NCBI GenBank assembly: GCA_964454545.1
Contig: CAYVTI010000030.1
Location: 1 to 27,339, forward strand
Origin: JABCZZ01 sp964454545
GTDB taxonomy: Bacteria; Pseudomonadota; Alphaproteobacteria; Rickettsiales; JABCZZ01
DNA length: 27,339 nt
Reading direction: 5' to 3'
Below are positions 5,560 to 14,523 of the stretch, in pieces. Every line of letters begins with the position of its first letter. The stretch's first letter is position 1. Both the position numbers and the translations under genes were made by a program. The notes beneath the pieces are model-generated. The model was not told the DNA's origin, searched no databases, and was given only the letters and a program-made list of their open reading frames with translations.

Positions 5560-7452
5560 ATGCTCGATAGTTTACGTGAATCCACGCATGGAGTTTTTGG
5601 TAAAATACTTCTTACCCTGTTGGTGATAAGTTTTGGCGTATGGGGTATTGGGGATATATTCCACGTTGGCGGCGGCCCGGGTTCGGTCGCTATCGTCGGC
5701 AAGAAACCCATATCTTTGCAGGAGTACAGCCGTGCGTTGCGCGCAAGGCAGGAAGAACTGCAGCAAAGGCTTGGCAGGGCATATGACAAGGACCTGATAA
5801 AAAACTTCCACCTGGGCGCAATCGTTGTCAACCAACTCATAAACGACCGCCTTATCGATAATGAAACCAGCGCGCTCGGGATAGAAGTAGGCAACGAAGA
5901 TATCGTGAACATGATAAGCAAAAACACCGCTTTTCAGAAAAACGGTAAATTCGACAAGGAAACCTACCTTGCCATATTGAAGAGTAATGGCATCGCCGAA
6001 CAGCGTTATGTCAAGGACCTGCGCGAGGAGACCGTATCGAAACTGCTTATCGGCATCCTGGGTGCGAATGTCGTTATTTCTAATAATCTCGCGCAGGCCA
6101 TCTATGCAGCGCGCGAAGAGAAACGCGCGCTTAATATAATGGCCATATCGCCTTCAGAGGTAAAGCAGGCACCTGCGCCAACGGAGCAGGAAATAAAAGC
6201 GTATTATGATGCCCATAGCAAGTCCTACCTGACGTCGGAATACCGCGATATAAGCTATGTAATTTTCAGCCTTGCGGACATACAGTCGAAAATACAGGTT
6301 CCGGACGAGGACATAAAGCAACTCTACAATGATCGCGTGCAGGATTACACGAGACCGGAACGCTATCAGCTGGAACATCTGGTTTTCGAGAAAGAGCAGG
6401 ACGCAGCGAAGGCCTATGACGAGATTGCGCACGGCAAGCATTTCAACGATATCGCGAAAACCGCCAATATCACGAATAAGGACAAAACCTCCCTGGGACT
6501 GGTAGGCAGGCAGGATTTGCCGAAAGAAGACGCCGCAGAAGTATTCAGGCTGAAAGAAGGCGAGACTTCAAAACCACTTTCGTCTGATTTCGGATGGCAT
6601 ATTTTCCACGTGGATAAGATAGTTCCGCAGTCTTCCACGCCGTTGTCTGAAGTGCGTGCCGACATTGTCAAAGAACTGAAGGCTGCCAAAGCATCTGACA
6701 CCCTCACCCGCCTTACCAACCAGATGGAAGACGATATGGCGGGCGGCGTTTCATTTGACAACGCAGCGGGAAAGGCGGGAGCTAAAATTTTCACCGTCAG
6801 GCAGGTTGCCCGTGATGGAAAGCTGGCCGACGGCAAGAAAGCCGCGGTAGCTTATGACAATATAATCGATACCGGTTTTTCCTATAACGAAAAAGAGCAT
6901 TCGCAGGTCGTTCAGGCATCGGACGGTTCCTATTTCATCGTCCATGTTGACAGCGTTACGCCTCAGAATGTCCGCCCGCTCGCAGAAGTCAAGGATAGCA
7001 TTATTTCCGCGCTTAAGGCCCAGAAAAACGAAGAATTGCTGAAAAAGGCAGCGGATGACGCCGCCACAAAACTGCGCGAAGGCAAGAAGCCGGAAATCCA
7101 GCCTGTCAGCGTTGCCGGAGGAAATATAAAGCGTGACGGCATGACGACGGAAGACGGCAAGATAAAACTTCCAAACGGCCTTGTGGCGGAACTTTTTTTC
7201 ATCGCGCCGCATCAATATACCCATGCCTATAAAGCCGAGAACGGAGATTACTTAATCGCATCGCTTGATAACATCATCCCGGCTCCGGCCAAGCCTGATC
7301 CCTCTGTCATAAAAGAGATAAGCGGCAATCTCAAAGCGTCACTTGAACATGAGATCATGAGCGATTATCTGGCATACCTGCGCGGCAAATATCCGGTATC
7401 GGTTAATGAGTCTCTCTTATCCGGCGCTAAAGACGACAGTGGTGGCGAATGA
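5560..7452 (+). CDS. ppiD: Periplasmic peptidyl-prolyl isomerase / chaperone, PpiD-like
   Basis: This 630-aa protein is anchored by one N-terminal membrane helix (about residues 13-33, ILLTLLVISFGVWGIGDIF) with the rest in the periplasm. A SurA_N-type chaperone region (about 40-180) is followed by a parvulin domain (about 267-355, from YQLEHLVF to GWHIFHVDKI) and a long C-terminal part that weakly repeats the same layout. PpiD-type proteins assist folding of secreted and outer-membrane proteins near the Sec translocon. Length fits the family. The stop overlaps the trpE start (ATGATG at 7449), an arrangement found in other alphaproteobacteria. Confidence 0.9.
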   Translation: MLDSLRESTHGVFGKILLTLLVISFGVWGIGDIFHVGGGPGSVAIVGKKPISLQEYSRALRARQEELQQRLGRAYDKDLIKNFHLGAIVVNQLINDRLIDNETSALGIEVGNEDIVNMISKNTAFQKNGKFDKETYLAILKSNGIAEQRYVKDLREETVSKLLIGILGANVVISNNLAQAIYAAREEKRALNIMAISPSEVKQAPAPTEQEIKAYYDAHSKSYLTSEYRDISYVIFSLADIQSKIQVPDEDIKQLYNDRVQDYTRPERYQLEHLVFEKEQDAAKAYDEIAHGKHFNDIAKTANITNKDKTSLGLVGRQDLPKEDAAEVFRLKEGETSKPLSSDFGWHIFHVDKIVPQSSTPLSEVRADIVKELKAAKASDTLTRLTNQMEDDMAGGVSFDNAAGKAGAKIFTVRQVARDGKLADGKKAAVAYDNIIDTGFSYNEKEHSQVVQASDGSYFIVHVDSVTPQNVRPLAEVKDSIISALKAQKNEELLKKAADDAATKLREGKKPEIQPVSVAGGNIKRDGMTTEDGKIKLPNGLVAELFFIAPHQYTHAYKAENGDYLIASLDNIIPAPAKPDPSVIKEISGNLKASLEHEIMSDYLAYLRGKYPVSVNESLLSGAKDDSGGE

Positions 7453-8951
7453 TGCAATGCCAGCTCGAGCCTGATTTCAAGAGCTTTGAAAATAAATTCA
7501 GCCGTAATATCCCGCAGCTTGTAAGCGCCACCCTGATGGCGGACCTGGATACTCCGGTTTCCACGATGCTCAGGCTGCATAAGGGCAATGAGCCGTGTTT
7601 CCTCCTGGAATCGGTGCAGGGCGGGGAAACGCTCGGCAGGTATTCCATCATCGGGCTAAAGCCGGATCTCCTGTGGAGATGCAGGGGAACGCAGGCGGAA
7701 ATAAACTGTAAAGGCACGCTGGCTGACAAGGACTTTTCGCCGGTAAAGGAAAACAGCCTCGAGGCGCTCAAGTCGCTGCTGCGCGATTGCCACATAGATA
7801 TCCCCGATCATCTCCCACCCATGGCAGCAGGACTTGCAGGATATATGGGTTACGACATGGTGCGGCTCATGGAAAATCTTCCTCATAAAAAACCCGATAA
7901 TATCGGCCTGCCGGATGCCTTTTTCATGCGCCCGCGCGTCATGATTGTTTTCGACTCCGTAAAAAGCGTGCTCCATATCGTCAGCCCCCTATGGAAAGAT
8001 CATGGCTTCAATAATGCAGAATCCGCCTATGCAGCTATAAAAGAGCTGATAGAGTCCGCCGCTGCGCAGTTGCAGAAACCAATCAGGACGGCAGCGCCAA
8101 AGACACAGCCTGAACCTTTGTCCTTTATATCCAATACCAGCCGCGAGGAATACCACCGGATGGTCTTGCGCGCCAAGGAATACATAAAAGCGGGTGATAT
8201 TTTCCAGGTCGTGCCATCACAGCGCTTCCATTCGCCGTTCTCACTGCCGCCTTTTTCGCTTTACCGATCGCTTCGCCATCTGAATCCTTCGCCTTTTCTT
8301 TTCTTCCTGGGACTGGGAAACTTTTCCATCATTGGCTCAAGCCCTGAAATCCTCGTGCGCCTGCGCGACAATACCGTAACAATCCGCCCCATAGCCGGAA
8401 CCCGCAAGCGCGGCGCCAATAAAGCGGAGGACAAAGCGCTGGCCGAAGACCTGCTTTCCGATCCGAAGGAAATTTCTGAGCATCTCATGCTGCTCGATCT
8501 GGGGCGCAATGATGTCGGGCGCGTGGCCAAAACCGGGACCGTCAAGGTCACCGAGAAAATGTTCATTGAAAACTATTCGCACGTCATGCATATCGTGTCG
8601 AATGTGGAAGGTGAGATTGATCCGGAATATGATGCGATTGACGCTCTCATCGCAGGTTTTCCCGCAGGCACAGTAAGCGGCGCGCCGAAAATCCGCGCCA
8701 TGGAGATTATAGATGAACTGGAAAAAGAGCGGCGCAGTTTTTACGGAGGCTGCGCGGGCTATTTCTCGGCAAACGGCTCCATGGACACCTGCATCACTCT
8801 GCGCACCTGCCTCATCAAGGATGGGACGATCTACGCGCAGGCTGGCGGCGGCGTGGTCGCAGACAGTGATCCCGAAATGGAATACCAGGAGTCCTGCAAC
8901 AAGGCGAAAGCCATTATGCGCGCAGCGCAGGAAGCATGGAGGTTCGCATGA
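7449..8951 (+). CDS. trpE: Anthranilate synthase component I
   Basis: TrpE converts chorismate and ammonia (from TrpG) to anthranilate, the first step of tryptophan synthesis. The 500-aa protein has the LLES tryptophan-binding motif at residues 52-55, so feedback inhibition is likely. The chorismate-binding domain shows PIAGTRKRG, LDLGRNDVGRVA, GAPKIRAMEIIDELE, YGGCAGYFS and QAGGGVVADSDPE. The ATG at 7449 overlaps the ppiD-like stop; the ATG at 7452 is an equally possible start. It overlaps trpG by 4 nt. No trp leader peptide is visible because the gene sits inside an operon. Confidence 0.96.
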   Translation: MMQCQLEPDFKSFENKFSRNIPQLVSATLMADLDTPVSTMLRLHKGNEPCFLLESVQGGETLGRYSIIGLKPDLLWRCRGTQAEINCKGTLADKDFSPVKENSLEALKSLLRDCHIDIPDHLPPMAAGLAGYMGYDMVRLMENLPHKKPDNIGLPDAFFMRPRVMIVFDSVKSVLHIVSPLWKDHGFNNAESAYAAIKELIESAAAQLQKPIRTAAPKTQPEPLSFISNTSREEYHRMVLRAKEYIKAGDIFQVVPSQRFHSPFSLPPFSLYRSLRHLNPSPFLFFLGLGNFSIIGSSPEILVRLRDNTVTIRPIAGTRKRGANKAEDKALAEDLLSDPKEISEHLMLLDLGRNDVGRVAKTGTVKVTEKMFIENYSHVMHIVSNVEGEIDPEYDAIDALIAGFPAGTVSGAPKIRAMEIIDELEKERRSFYGGCAGYFSANGSMDTCITLRTCLIKDGTIYAQAGGGVVADSDPEMEYQESCNKAKAIMRAAQEAWRFA

Positions 8952-9514
8952 TTTTCCTGCTCGATAACTATGACAGCTTCACCTACAACCTGCTGCATTA
9001 TCTTGGCGAGCTCGGCGAGGAAGTGGTGGTAAAGCGCAACGATGCCTTGAGCGCGGCCGATGTGCTTGCGATGAAACCGGAAGGAATTGTGATTTCGCCG
9101 GGTCCCGGCACACCGGATGAATCCGGTATTGTACTGGACCTCATCACGCAGGCCGCCGGACAAATTCCATTACTCGGCGTCTGCCTCGGCCATCAGGCGA
9201 TAGGACAAGCATTTGGAGGAAAAGTGGTACGCGCTTCCTACCCCATGCATGGCAAAGTAAGCGCGATAAGGCATACAGGGAAAAGCGTATTCAAAGGTCT
9301 CCCAACCCCGTTCAACGCCACGCGCTACCATTCGCTCATCGTGGAAAAATCCTCGTTGCCTGACTGCCTTGAAATCACCGCCGAGACCGAGGATGGCATC
9401 ATCATGGGATTACGCCATAAAACATTGGAAGTCCACGGAGTGCAGTTCCATCCCGAAAGCATCGCTTCAGAATATGGTCACGAACTGCTCAGGAATTTTG
9501 TCGCGCCGCGATGA
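8948..9514 (+). CDS. trpG: Anthranilate synthase component II, glutamine amidotransferase
   Basis: This 188-aa class I amidotransferase supplies ammonia to TrpE. The triad is visible: Cys79 in GVCLGHQ, His168 and Glu170 in QFHPES; the oxyanion motif SPGPGTP is at 50-56. The open frame could start at 8936, but the ATG at 8948 forms the typical ATGA overlap with the trpE stop, and GGAGG at 8938-8942 lies 5 nt before it. The usual alphaproteobacterial continuation trpD-trpC is absent; after 5 bp the convergent der gene ends. Confidence 0.95.
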   Translation: MIFLLDNYDSFTYNLLHYLGELGEEVVVKRNDALSAADVLAMKPEGIVISPGPGTPDESGIVLDLITQAAGQIPLLGVCLGHQAIGQAFGGKVVRASYPMHGKVSAIRHTGKSVFKGLPTPFNATRYHSLIVEKSSLPDCLEITAETEDGIIMGLRHKTLEVHGVQFHPESIASEYGHELLRNFVAPR

Positions 9515-9519
9515 GCCGC

Positions 9520-10878
9520 CTATTCGACGTAAGGGTTTTTATTCTTCTTTAAAATGAACCTCACGGGCACGCCCGGCATGTTAAAAACATCACGCAGGCT
9601 GTTCACGAGATAACGCTGGTAGCTTTCGGAGAGTTTGTCTGCCTTACTCACGAACAGGGCAAAGGTAGGCGGGCGGGTTTTGACCTGTGTCATATAACGT
9701 ATCTTGATGCGCCTGCCGTTCACGATAGGCGGAGAATGGCGGACAAGCGCTTCTTCCAGCCAGTGGTTAAGCTTATTGGTCGATATGCGGACATTCCATG
9801 TTTCGTACGCTGCAAAAACCGCGCTCATGAGCTTGTCGATATGAGTGCCGCGCTCGGCGGAGACCGGCTGCACGGTCACGCCTTTTATCTGAGGCATCAC
9901 ATCTTCAAGGCGTTCATGCAGATCGATAAGATATTTCTGCTTATTGGCCACCTTATCCCATTTGTTCACCGCAACGACTATAGCCCTGCCCTCTTTCTCG
10001 ATATGGTCAGCAATAGTCAGATCCTGCTTCTCAAGCGCAGTTTCGGCATCAAGCATGAGAATAACGACATTGGCATACTGTATGCTGCGGCGACTATCAT
10101 CCACCGCCAGCTTTTCCACCTTGCCATACACATTGCCGCTCTTGCGTATCCCCGCAGTATCCACCAGCTTCAGCGCCCTGCCTTCATATTCCAGATCGAC
10201 CGCAATCGAATCGCGGGTGATGCCAGCTTCAGCCCCGGTAAGCACGCGCTCATACCCCAAGAGGCGGTTAAACAAGGTAGACTTACCCGCATTGGGACGC
10301 CCCACAATGGCGATATTGATCGCATCATGGTCATGGTGCGGGTTACCAGTTATAAGCTGTATTTCTTCTTTTTCCGGCTTGCCATTTTCTTCAAATGGAG
10401 CAATGGCATTATACAGATCGGCCATGCCTTCGCCATGTTCAGCGGAAATCGCTACTGGCTCGCCAAGACCAAGCGAATAGGCTTCGGCATAGGCATCCTT
10501 CGCCTTGCCGCCTTCGCATTTATTGATAACCAGTATCACCGGTTTGCCGCTCTTCCTGATTTTTTGGGCAAAATAGCGATCATCAGGCGTAATCCCCGCC
10601 CTGCCATCCACCAGCAGCAAGGCCACGTCCGCATTCTCAAGCGCGCGTTCCGACTGGGCGCTCATCCTTGCGGCAAGCGAGTCTTTCTGCGCATGTTCAA
10701 GCCCCGCGGTATCAAATACGCTGAATTCCATAGGCCCGATGCTGCCCTTGCCTTCGCGCCAGTCACGCGTGACCCCGGGCATATCGTCAACGAGCGCGAA
10801 GCGCGTGCCCGTAAGACGGTTATACAGAGTTGATTTTCCGACATTAGGACGGCCAAGTATGGCTATGGTAAGCGGCAT
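9520..10878 (-). CDS. der: Ribosome assembly GTPase Der (EngA)
   Basis: This 452-aa protein with two tandem GTPase domains is needed for maturation of the 50S subunit. Domain 1 has GRPNVGKST (residues 9-17), DTAGL (56-60) and NKCE (119-122). Domain 2 has GRPNAGKST (193-201), DTAGI and NKWD. A KH-like C-terminal domain follows. The acidic linker near 163-185 is typical. It lies last in a minus-strand run after the YfgM-like and BamB-like genes. The spacer before it (10879-10934) is a heptamer-repeat element and no Shine-Dalgarno can be seen. Confidence 0.97.
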   Translation of the reverse strand: MPLTIAILGRPNVGKSTLYNRLTGTRFALVDDMPGVTRDWREGKGSIGPMEFSVFDTAGLEHAQKDSLAARMSAQSERALENADVALLLVDGRAGITPDDRYFAQKIRKSGKPVILVINKCEGGKAKDAYAEAYSLGLGEPVAISAEHGEGMADLYNAIAPFEENGKPEKEEIQLITGNPHHDHDAINIAIVGRPNAGKSTLFNRLLGYERVLTGAEAGITRDSIAVDLEYEGRALKLVDTAGIRKSGNVYGKVEKLAVDDSRRSIQYANVVILMLDAETALEKQDLTIADHIEKEGRAIVVAVNKWDKVANKQKYLIDLHERLEDVMPQIKGVTVQPVSAERGTHIDKLMSAVFAAYETWNVRISTNKLNHWLEEALVRHSPPIVNGRRIKIRYMTQVKTRPPTFALFVSKADKLSESYQRYLVNSLRDVFNMPGVPVRFILKKNKNPYVE

Positions 10879-10937
10879 GTTGTTAGCAATTAGTTATTTG
10901 TTGTAGGTTTATACTAACCACCAGCAACTAACAACTA
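10879..10937. repeat. Inverted heptamer-repeat element, copy B
   Basis: The left arm from 10880 reads TTGTTAG, CAATTAG, TTATTTG, TTGTAGG. The right arm on the complementary strand reads CTATTAG, TTGTTAG, TTGCTGG, TGGTTAG. The two arms face each other around a short centre (TTTAT). The element fills the whole spacer between bamB and der and includes the bamB stop codon at 10935-10937. Confidence 0.75.
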
Positions 10938-12272
10938 ATAGATTATGTGCAGTCTTGCGTCCGTGGTCAACAGATATACGCGCCCTCCGGCAATAACAGG
11001 CGGGTAGGTGATATCTTCAGGAATATCGATTTTTGATATAACGGAACCGTCTTTCGGAGCAATCTCCAGCATTTCTCCAACTGCATTGGCTACGAGTAAT
11101 TCGCCGTTTGCCATGACAGGGCCAAACCAGAAATAGGGATTCTTACGTTTTTTCTCATTTTCATAGCGCTGCAGCTGCTTCACCCACTTGACACGCCCAT
11201 CGGCAGCGTAGAGGCAGGCAAGCTGGCTGTCCGTTGAGATGATATAGACGAAATCACCCGCCAGCCACGGCGTGTTAAGGGAAGATATATCCTGTTCCCA
11301 CAGACGCCTCCCGTTCTGCAGTGAGAATGCTGCGGTAAATCCGCTGCTACCCGCTATGTAAACAATATCATCCCTGATGATAGGATTTCCTCCTATGCCC
11401 GAGAAACCGAACGTCGCAGAGTTGCGCCGCGGCTTCAGCAAGGAATCGCTCCAGATTTCCTGCCCAGTCGCGGTATCAAGCGCATGCACCTGCCCGGAAG
11501 AATAGGGAGCAAGGACGATGGAGCCGGAAACCGCCGCAGAGATGGAGGAAAGATAACCGGCATTCTCATTGATGCCGCGATGGCCCCAGAGCTGCGTGCC
11601 CTTTTCAGCGTCGAGAGCAAAAAGCTGGTTGTCCACCGATATGACATATACCTTGCCATCAAGCACTTTCGGCGCCGCGCGCAGGGGCACGCCCATGGAC
11701 TGCTGCCATATCTGCTTGCCGGTTGCGGCATCAAGAGCAAAAACCCTGCCGCGCCCTGTAGTCACATAGAGTCTCCCGCTGTCAAACGCCAGCCCGCCGC
11801 CCAGTATATCCGGTTTATGCTTGGCAACTACCGCTTTACTCTTCCATTTTATCTTATCTATGTCCGCGGCATCATGAGCCGTGATATATCCTTTCGCATC
11901 CATAGCAAACGCTGTATCGCCAGCTACAACCGGCTGCGAATAGAGTGGCTCGTCCCACGTATCGCCGTCACCAATATGTACCCTATTCTGGTGCTTGAAC
12001 CCGGTAATCTGAAGATTACCCTCCATACCCTGCGGGCTTCCTCCAGCTTCGCGCCAGTTTTCATTCACTTTCAGTCCAGGAACGGTTACGTTGATATCCG
12101 CAAGCGATTCGTCAGGCTTAATAGTCGAGCTATCGCTCAAAACATCAATGCGCTTTCCCTCTACCTTAGGTTTGTCGCTATCATCGCTGCCGCCCAGCCA
12201 TGCGGGCAGACTGTCGCAGGAGGTAAGCGACAATGCCATAAGCATTAATATGCAGGCAGCCTTTAACTTCAT
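10935..12272 (-). CDS. bamB: PQQ-type beta-propeller lipoprotein, BamB-like
   Basis: This 445-aa protein starts with a lipoprotein signal peptide; the lipobox ends SLTSC with Cys19 as the acylation site. A series of PQQ/WD-like propeller repeats follows (for example GRVFALDAATGKQIW, LFALDAEKGTQLWG, VHALDTATGQEIW). BamB is a scaffold subunit of the outer-membrane beta-barrel assembly machinery. The context (after a YfgM-like gene, before der) matches the conserved yfgM-bamB-der order. The residue after the lipidated Cys is Asp, which in enterobacteria tends to retain lipoproteins in the inner membrane. The start overlaps the upstream gene by 4 nt. Confidence 0.9.
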   Translation of the reverse strand: MKLKAACILMLMALSLTSCDSLPAWLGGSDDSDKPKVEGKRIDVLSDSSTIKPDESLADINVTVPGLKVNENWREAGGSPQGMEGNLQITGFKHQNRVHIGDGDTWDEPLYSQPVVAGDTAFAMDAKGYITAHDAADIDKIKWKSKAVVAKHKPDILGGGLAFDSGRLYVTTGRGRVFALDAATGKQIWQQSMGVPLRAAPKVLDGKVYVISVDNQLFALDAEKGTQLWGHRGINENAGYLSSISAAVSGSIVLAPYSSGQVHALDTATGQEIWSDSLLKPRRNSATFGFSGIGGNPIIRDDIVYIAGSSGFTAAFSLQNGRRLWEQDISSLNTPWLAGDFVYIISTDSQLACLYAADGRVKWVKQLQRYENEKKRKNPYFWFGPVMANGELLVANAVGEMLEIAPKDGSVISKIDIPEDITYPPVIAGGRVYLLTTDARLHIIY

Positions 12273-12916
12273 TTCTTATCCTCGCCCATATTGTCAAGCA
12301 GCTCCATAGCCCGGTGATGCTCCTCCATAGAAAGTGCCGGATTTGCAGCGACATTTTCCAACAGTTTGCGCGCTTCCTTATCCTTGCCATGCTTATGCAG
12401 TTCAACCGCCTTTAATTCATCCGCGATGGAAGCGAATGGACGTTCCTTGCCTGTACCATCTTTGATAACCGCAGACGGATTAATATTCGATTCTATAATA
12501 TTCGCGTTAAGCATGGCCAGATCGCGCAGCGCTGCGTCGTTACCTTTATCGCTCGCGATCTCCTCATAAACGGTTTTCGCCTTTTCAAAGTTGCCTGATT
12601 TTATAAGAACTTCCGTATATTGCAGCTTGGCAAGCGCGGGAAGAGTTTGCCCTTTGGCAATCAAATCCTCGATCTTCTTCTGTGCCTCCGGATACTTATT
12701 GGCGTCTATGAGATCCTGAATCTGCAATACGACGCTGGTCTGACGCACATTCACATCATGCCGGTGGTTTCTCCAGATGGCAGAGGCTGCCGTAACAAGC
12801 ACGATGGCAACGCAGGCTGCTATAACCAGCCTCCCGTATTTGCGCAGGAATTTTTCCACATTGTCAATCCTGAGCGCCTCGTCTATCTCCTGAAATATGC
12901 TTGTATCTTCAACCAT
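12269..12916 (-). CDS. Membrane-anchored TPR-like protein, YfgM-like
   Basis: This 215-aa protein has a cytoplasmic N-terminus (VEDTSIFQEIDEALR), one membrane helix at about residues 26-46 and a C-terminal helical TPR-like domain (about 60-210). It matches the TPR_21 / YfgM type, which in enterobacteria is an ancillary Sec-translocon and PpiD partner. The start at 12916 was chosen over 12937 because a purine-rich AGGAGTGAGAG site precedes it and the family begins with MxE-like sequences. The stop overlaps the bamB start (ATGA). It begins 11 bp after guaA. A ppiD-like gene is in the same window, so both presumed partners are encoded nearby. Confidence 0.85.
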   Translation of the reverse strand: MVEDTSIFQEIDEALRIDNVEKFLRKYGRLVIAACVAIVLVTAASAIWRNHRHDVNVRQTSVVLQIQDLIDANKYPEAQKKIEDLIAKGQTLPALAKLQYTEVLIKSGNFEKAKTVYEEIASDKGNDAALRDLAMLNANIIESNINPSAVIKDGTGKERPFASIADELKAVELHKHGKDKEARKLLENVAANPALSMEEHHRAMELLDNMGEDKK

Positions 12917-12927
12917 AACTCTCACTC

Positions 12928-14475
12928 CTACTCCCATTCAATTGTGCCGGGAGGCTTGCTGGTAATATCATATACAATCCTGTTAATGCCGCGCACCTCA
13001 TTTATAATACGGGTGGACACCTGCGCAAGGAAACCGTGATCAAAATGGAAAAAGTCAGCCGTCATTCCATCGCTTGATGTCACCGCCCTGAGCGCGCATG
13101 CATATTCATACGTCCTAGCGTCACCCATGACGCCTACGGTTTTGACAGGCAACAGGACCGCGAATGCCTGCCATATCCTGTCATAAAGTCCCGCCTTGCG
13201 TATCTCTTCAATATAAATCGTATCCGCTTTGCGAAGAAGCGCAAGTTTTTCCTCCGTAATCTCGCCAGGTATGCGTATGGCAAGCCCAGGCCCTGGAAAC
13301 GGATGGCGGCCAATCATATCCTCAGGCATCCCCAGTTCAAGCCCCAGCCTGCGCACCTCGTCCTTGAACAGTTCACGCACCGGCTCGACCAGCGCCATTT
13401 TCATCCGTTCCGGCAACCCGCCCACATTGTGGTGGGACTTTATCGTCGTGGACGGCCCTCCGGTAAAGGAAACCGATTCTATGACATCCGGATAGAGCGT
13501 TCCCTGCGCAAGAAAATCCGCTCCCCCTGCAATCGCGGCTTCATGCTCGAATACCTCGATGAAAGTCTCGCCGATGATTTTGCGTTTTCTCTCCGGATCG
13601 GTGATCCCTTTCAGGCGCTCAAGGAACAGGAGGCGCGCATCCACATACAGCAGCGGGATATGGAAGTGCGACGCAAATAATTCTTTCACCTGTGCTCCCT
13701 CATTGGCACGCAACAGGCCGGTATCAATAAATATGCATTTTACCTGATCGCCTATCGCCTTGTGCAGCAGGGCAGCGACTACGGACGAATCTACACCGCC
13801 ACTTACCCCGCATATCACTTTCTTACTGCCAACCTGTCTGCGGATCTTCTGCACTGCCTGTGCGGAAAACGATTCCATACTCCAGTCGCCCTTGCAACCT
13901 GCTATAGCGTGGGTAAAATTCCTGAGCAGGCGCGCGCCGTCCGGCGTGTGGGCCACTTCCGGATGGAACTGAAACCCGTATATCCTGCGCGCCTCATCCG
14001 CTATGGCGGCAAAAGGGGCAGAATACGTTGACGCAATCACTTTAAATCCTTTGGGAATAGCGGTGATATTATCGCCGTGGCTCATCCACACCTGATAGGA
14101 TTGGCCTTTTTCCCATACGGCTCTGAACAAGGGGCTGTCGGATTTGATATCCACTTCCGCACGGCCGAATTCTCGTTCATCCGATATTTCCACCTTGCCG
14201 CCAAATTGCTGGCACAACAGCTGTTCGCCGTAACAGATGCCCAGCACCGGCACATTGAGATTAAAAACGATGTCCGGCGCTTTGGGCGCAAAATTCGCAT
14301 GCACCGAGGCAGGCCCGCCGGATAAAATGATACCTTTAGGCTCGAATTCACGGATTTTGCTCGCCGCCGCCGTGCAGGGAAGAATCTCGGCATATACACC
14401 GCTTTCACGTACCCGGCGCGCAATCAGCTGGGTAAACTGCGAACCAAAGTCTAGTATGAGAATGCGATCGGCCAT
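12928..14475 (-). CDS. guaA: GMP synthase (glutamine-hydrolysing)
   Basis: This enzyme converts XMP to GMP using ATP and glutamine. The 515-aa protein has an N-terminal class I amidotransferase domain (Cys81 in GICYGEQ, His171 and Glu173 in FQFHPEV). The ATP-pyrophosphatase domain has the P-loop SGGVDS at 225-230. The GMP synthase dimerisation domain ends DITSKPPGTIEWE. Length is normal. It lies between mutS and the yfgM-like gene on the same strand. The gap to yfgM is 11 bp, so co-transcription is likely. A 48-bp spacer with a hairpin separates it from mutS. Confidence 0.97.
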   Translation of the reverse strand: MADRILILDFGSQFTQLIARRVRESGVYAEILPCTAAASKIREFEPKGIILSGGPASVHANFAPKAPDIVFNLNVPVLGICYGEQLLCQQFGGKVEISDEREFGRAEVDIKSDSPLFRAVWEKGQSYQVWMSHGDNITAIPKGFKVIASTYSAPFAAIADEARRIYGFQFHPEVAHTPDGARLLRNFTHAIAGCKGDWSMESFSAQAVQKIRRQVGSKKVICGVSGGVDSSVVAALLHKAIGDQVKCIFIDTGLLRANEGAQVKELFASHFHIPLLYVDARLLFLERLKGITDPERKRKIIGETFIEVFEHEAAIAGGADFLAQGTLYPDVIESVSFTGGPSTTIKSHHNVGGLPERMKMALVEPVRELFKDEVRRLGLELGMPEDMIGRHPFPGPGLAIRIPGEITEEKLALLRKADTIYIEEIRKAGLYDRIWQAFAVLLPVKTVGVMGDARTYEYACALRAVTSSDGMTADFFHFDHGFLAQVSTRIINEVRGINRIVYDITSKPPGTIEWE

Positions 14476-14479
14476 TTTC

Positions 14480-14520
14480 TGTTCTTTATGTATCCGGTTG
14501 CATTTCTTGCATAAGGAACA
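14480..14520. repeat. Hairpin between mutS and guaA
   Basis: TGTTCTTTATG (14480-14490) and CATAAGGAACA (14510-14520) form an 11-bp inverted repeat with one mismatch and a 19-nt loop. It fills the 48-bp space between the mutS stop and the guaA start. No T-run follows on the minus strand, so it is more likely an mRNA structure near the guaA start than a strong terminator. It does not follow the 7-bp period of the heptamer elements. Confidence 0.4.
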
Positions 14521-14523
14521 TGA

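Noticed and set aside
7440..7560. trp leader peptide / attenuator before trpE
   Set aside because: trpE starts inside the ppiD-like stop codon, leaving no room for a leader, and no Trp-rich short frame is present.
9736..10833. 365-codon open frame on the plus strand opposite der
   Set aside because: It lies antisense to a clearly recognised der gene and its translation has no domain-like features; it is a shadow frame.
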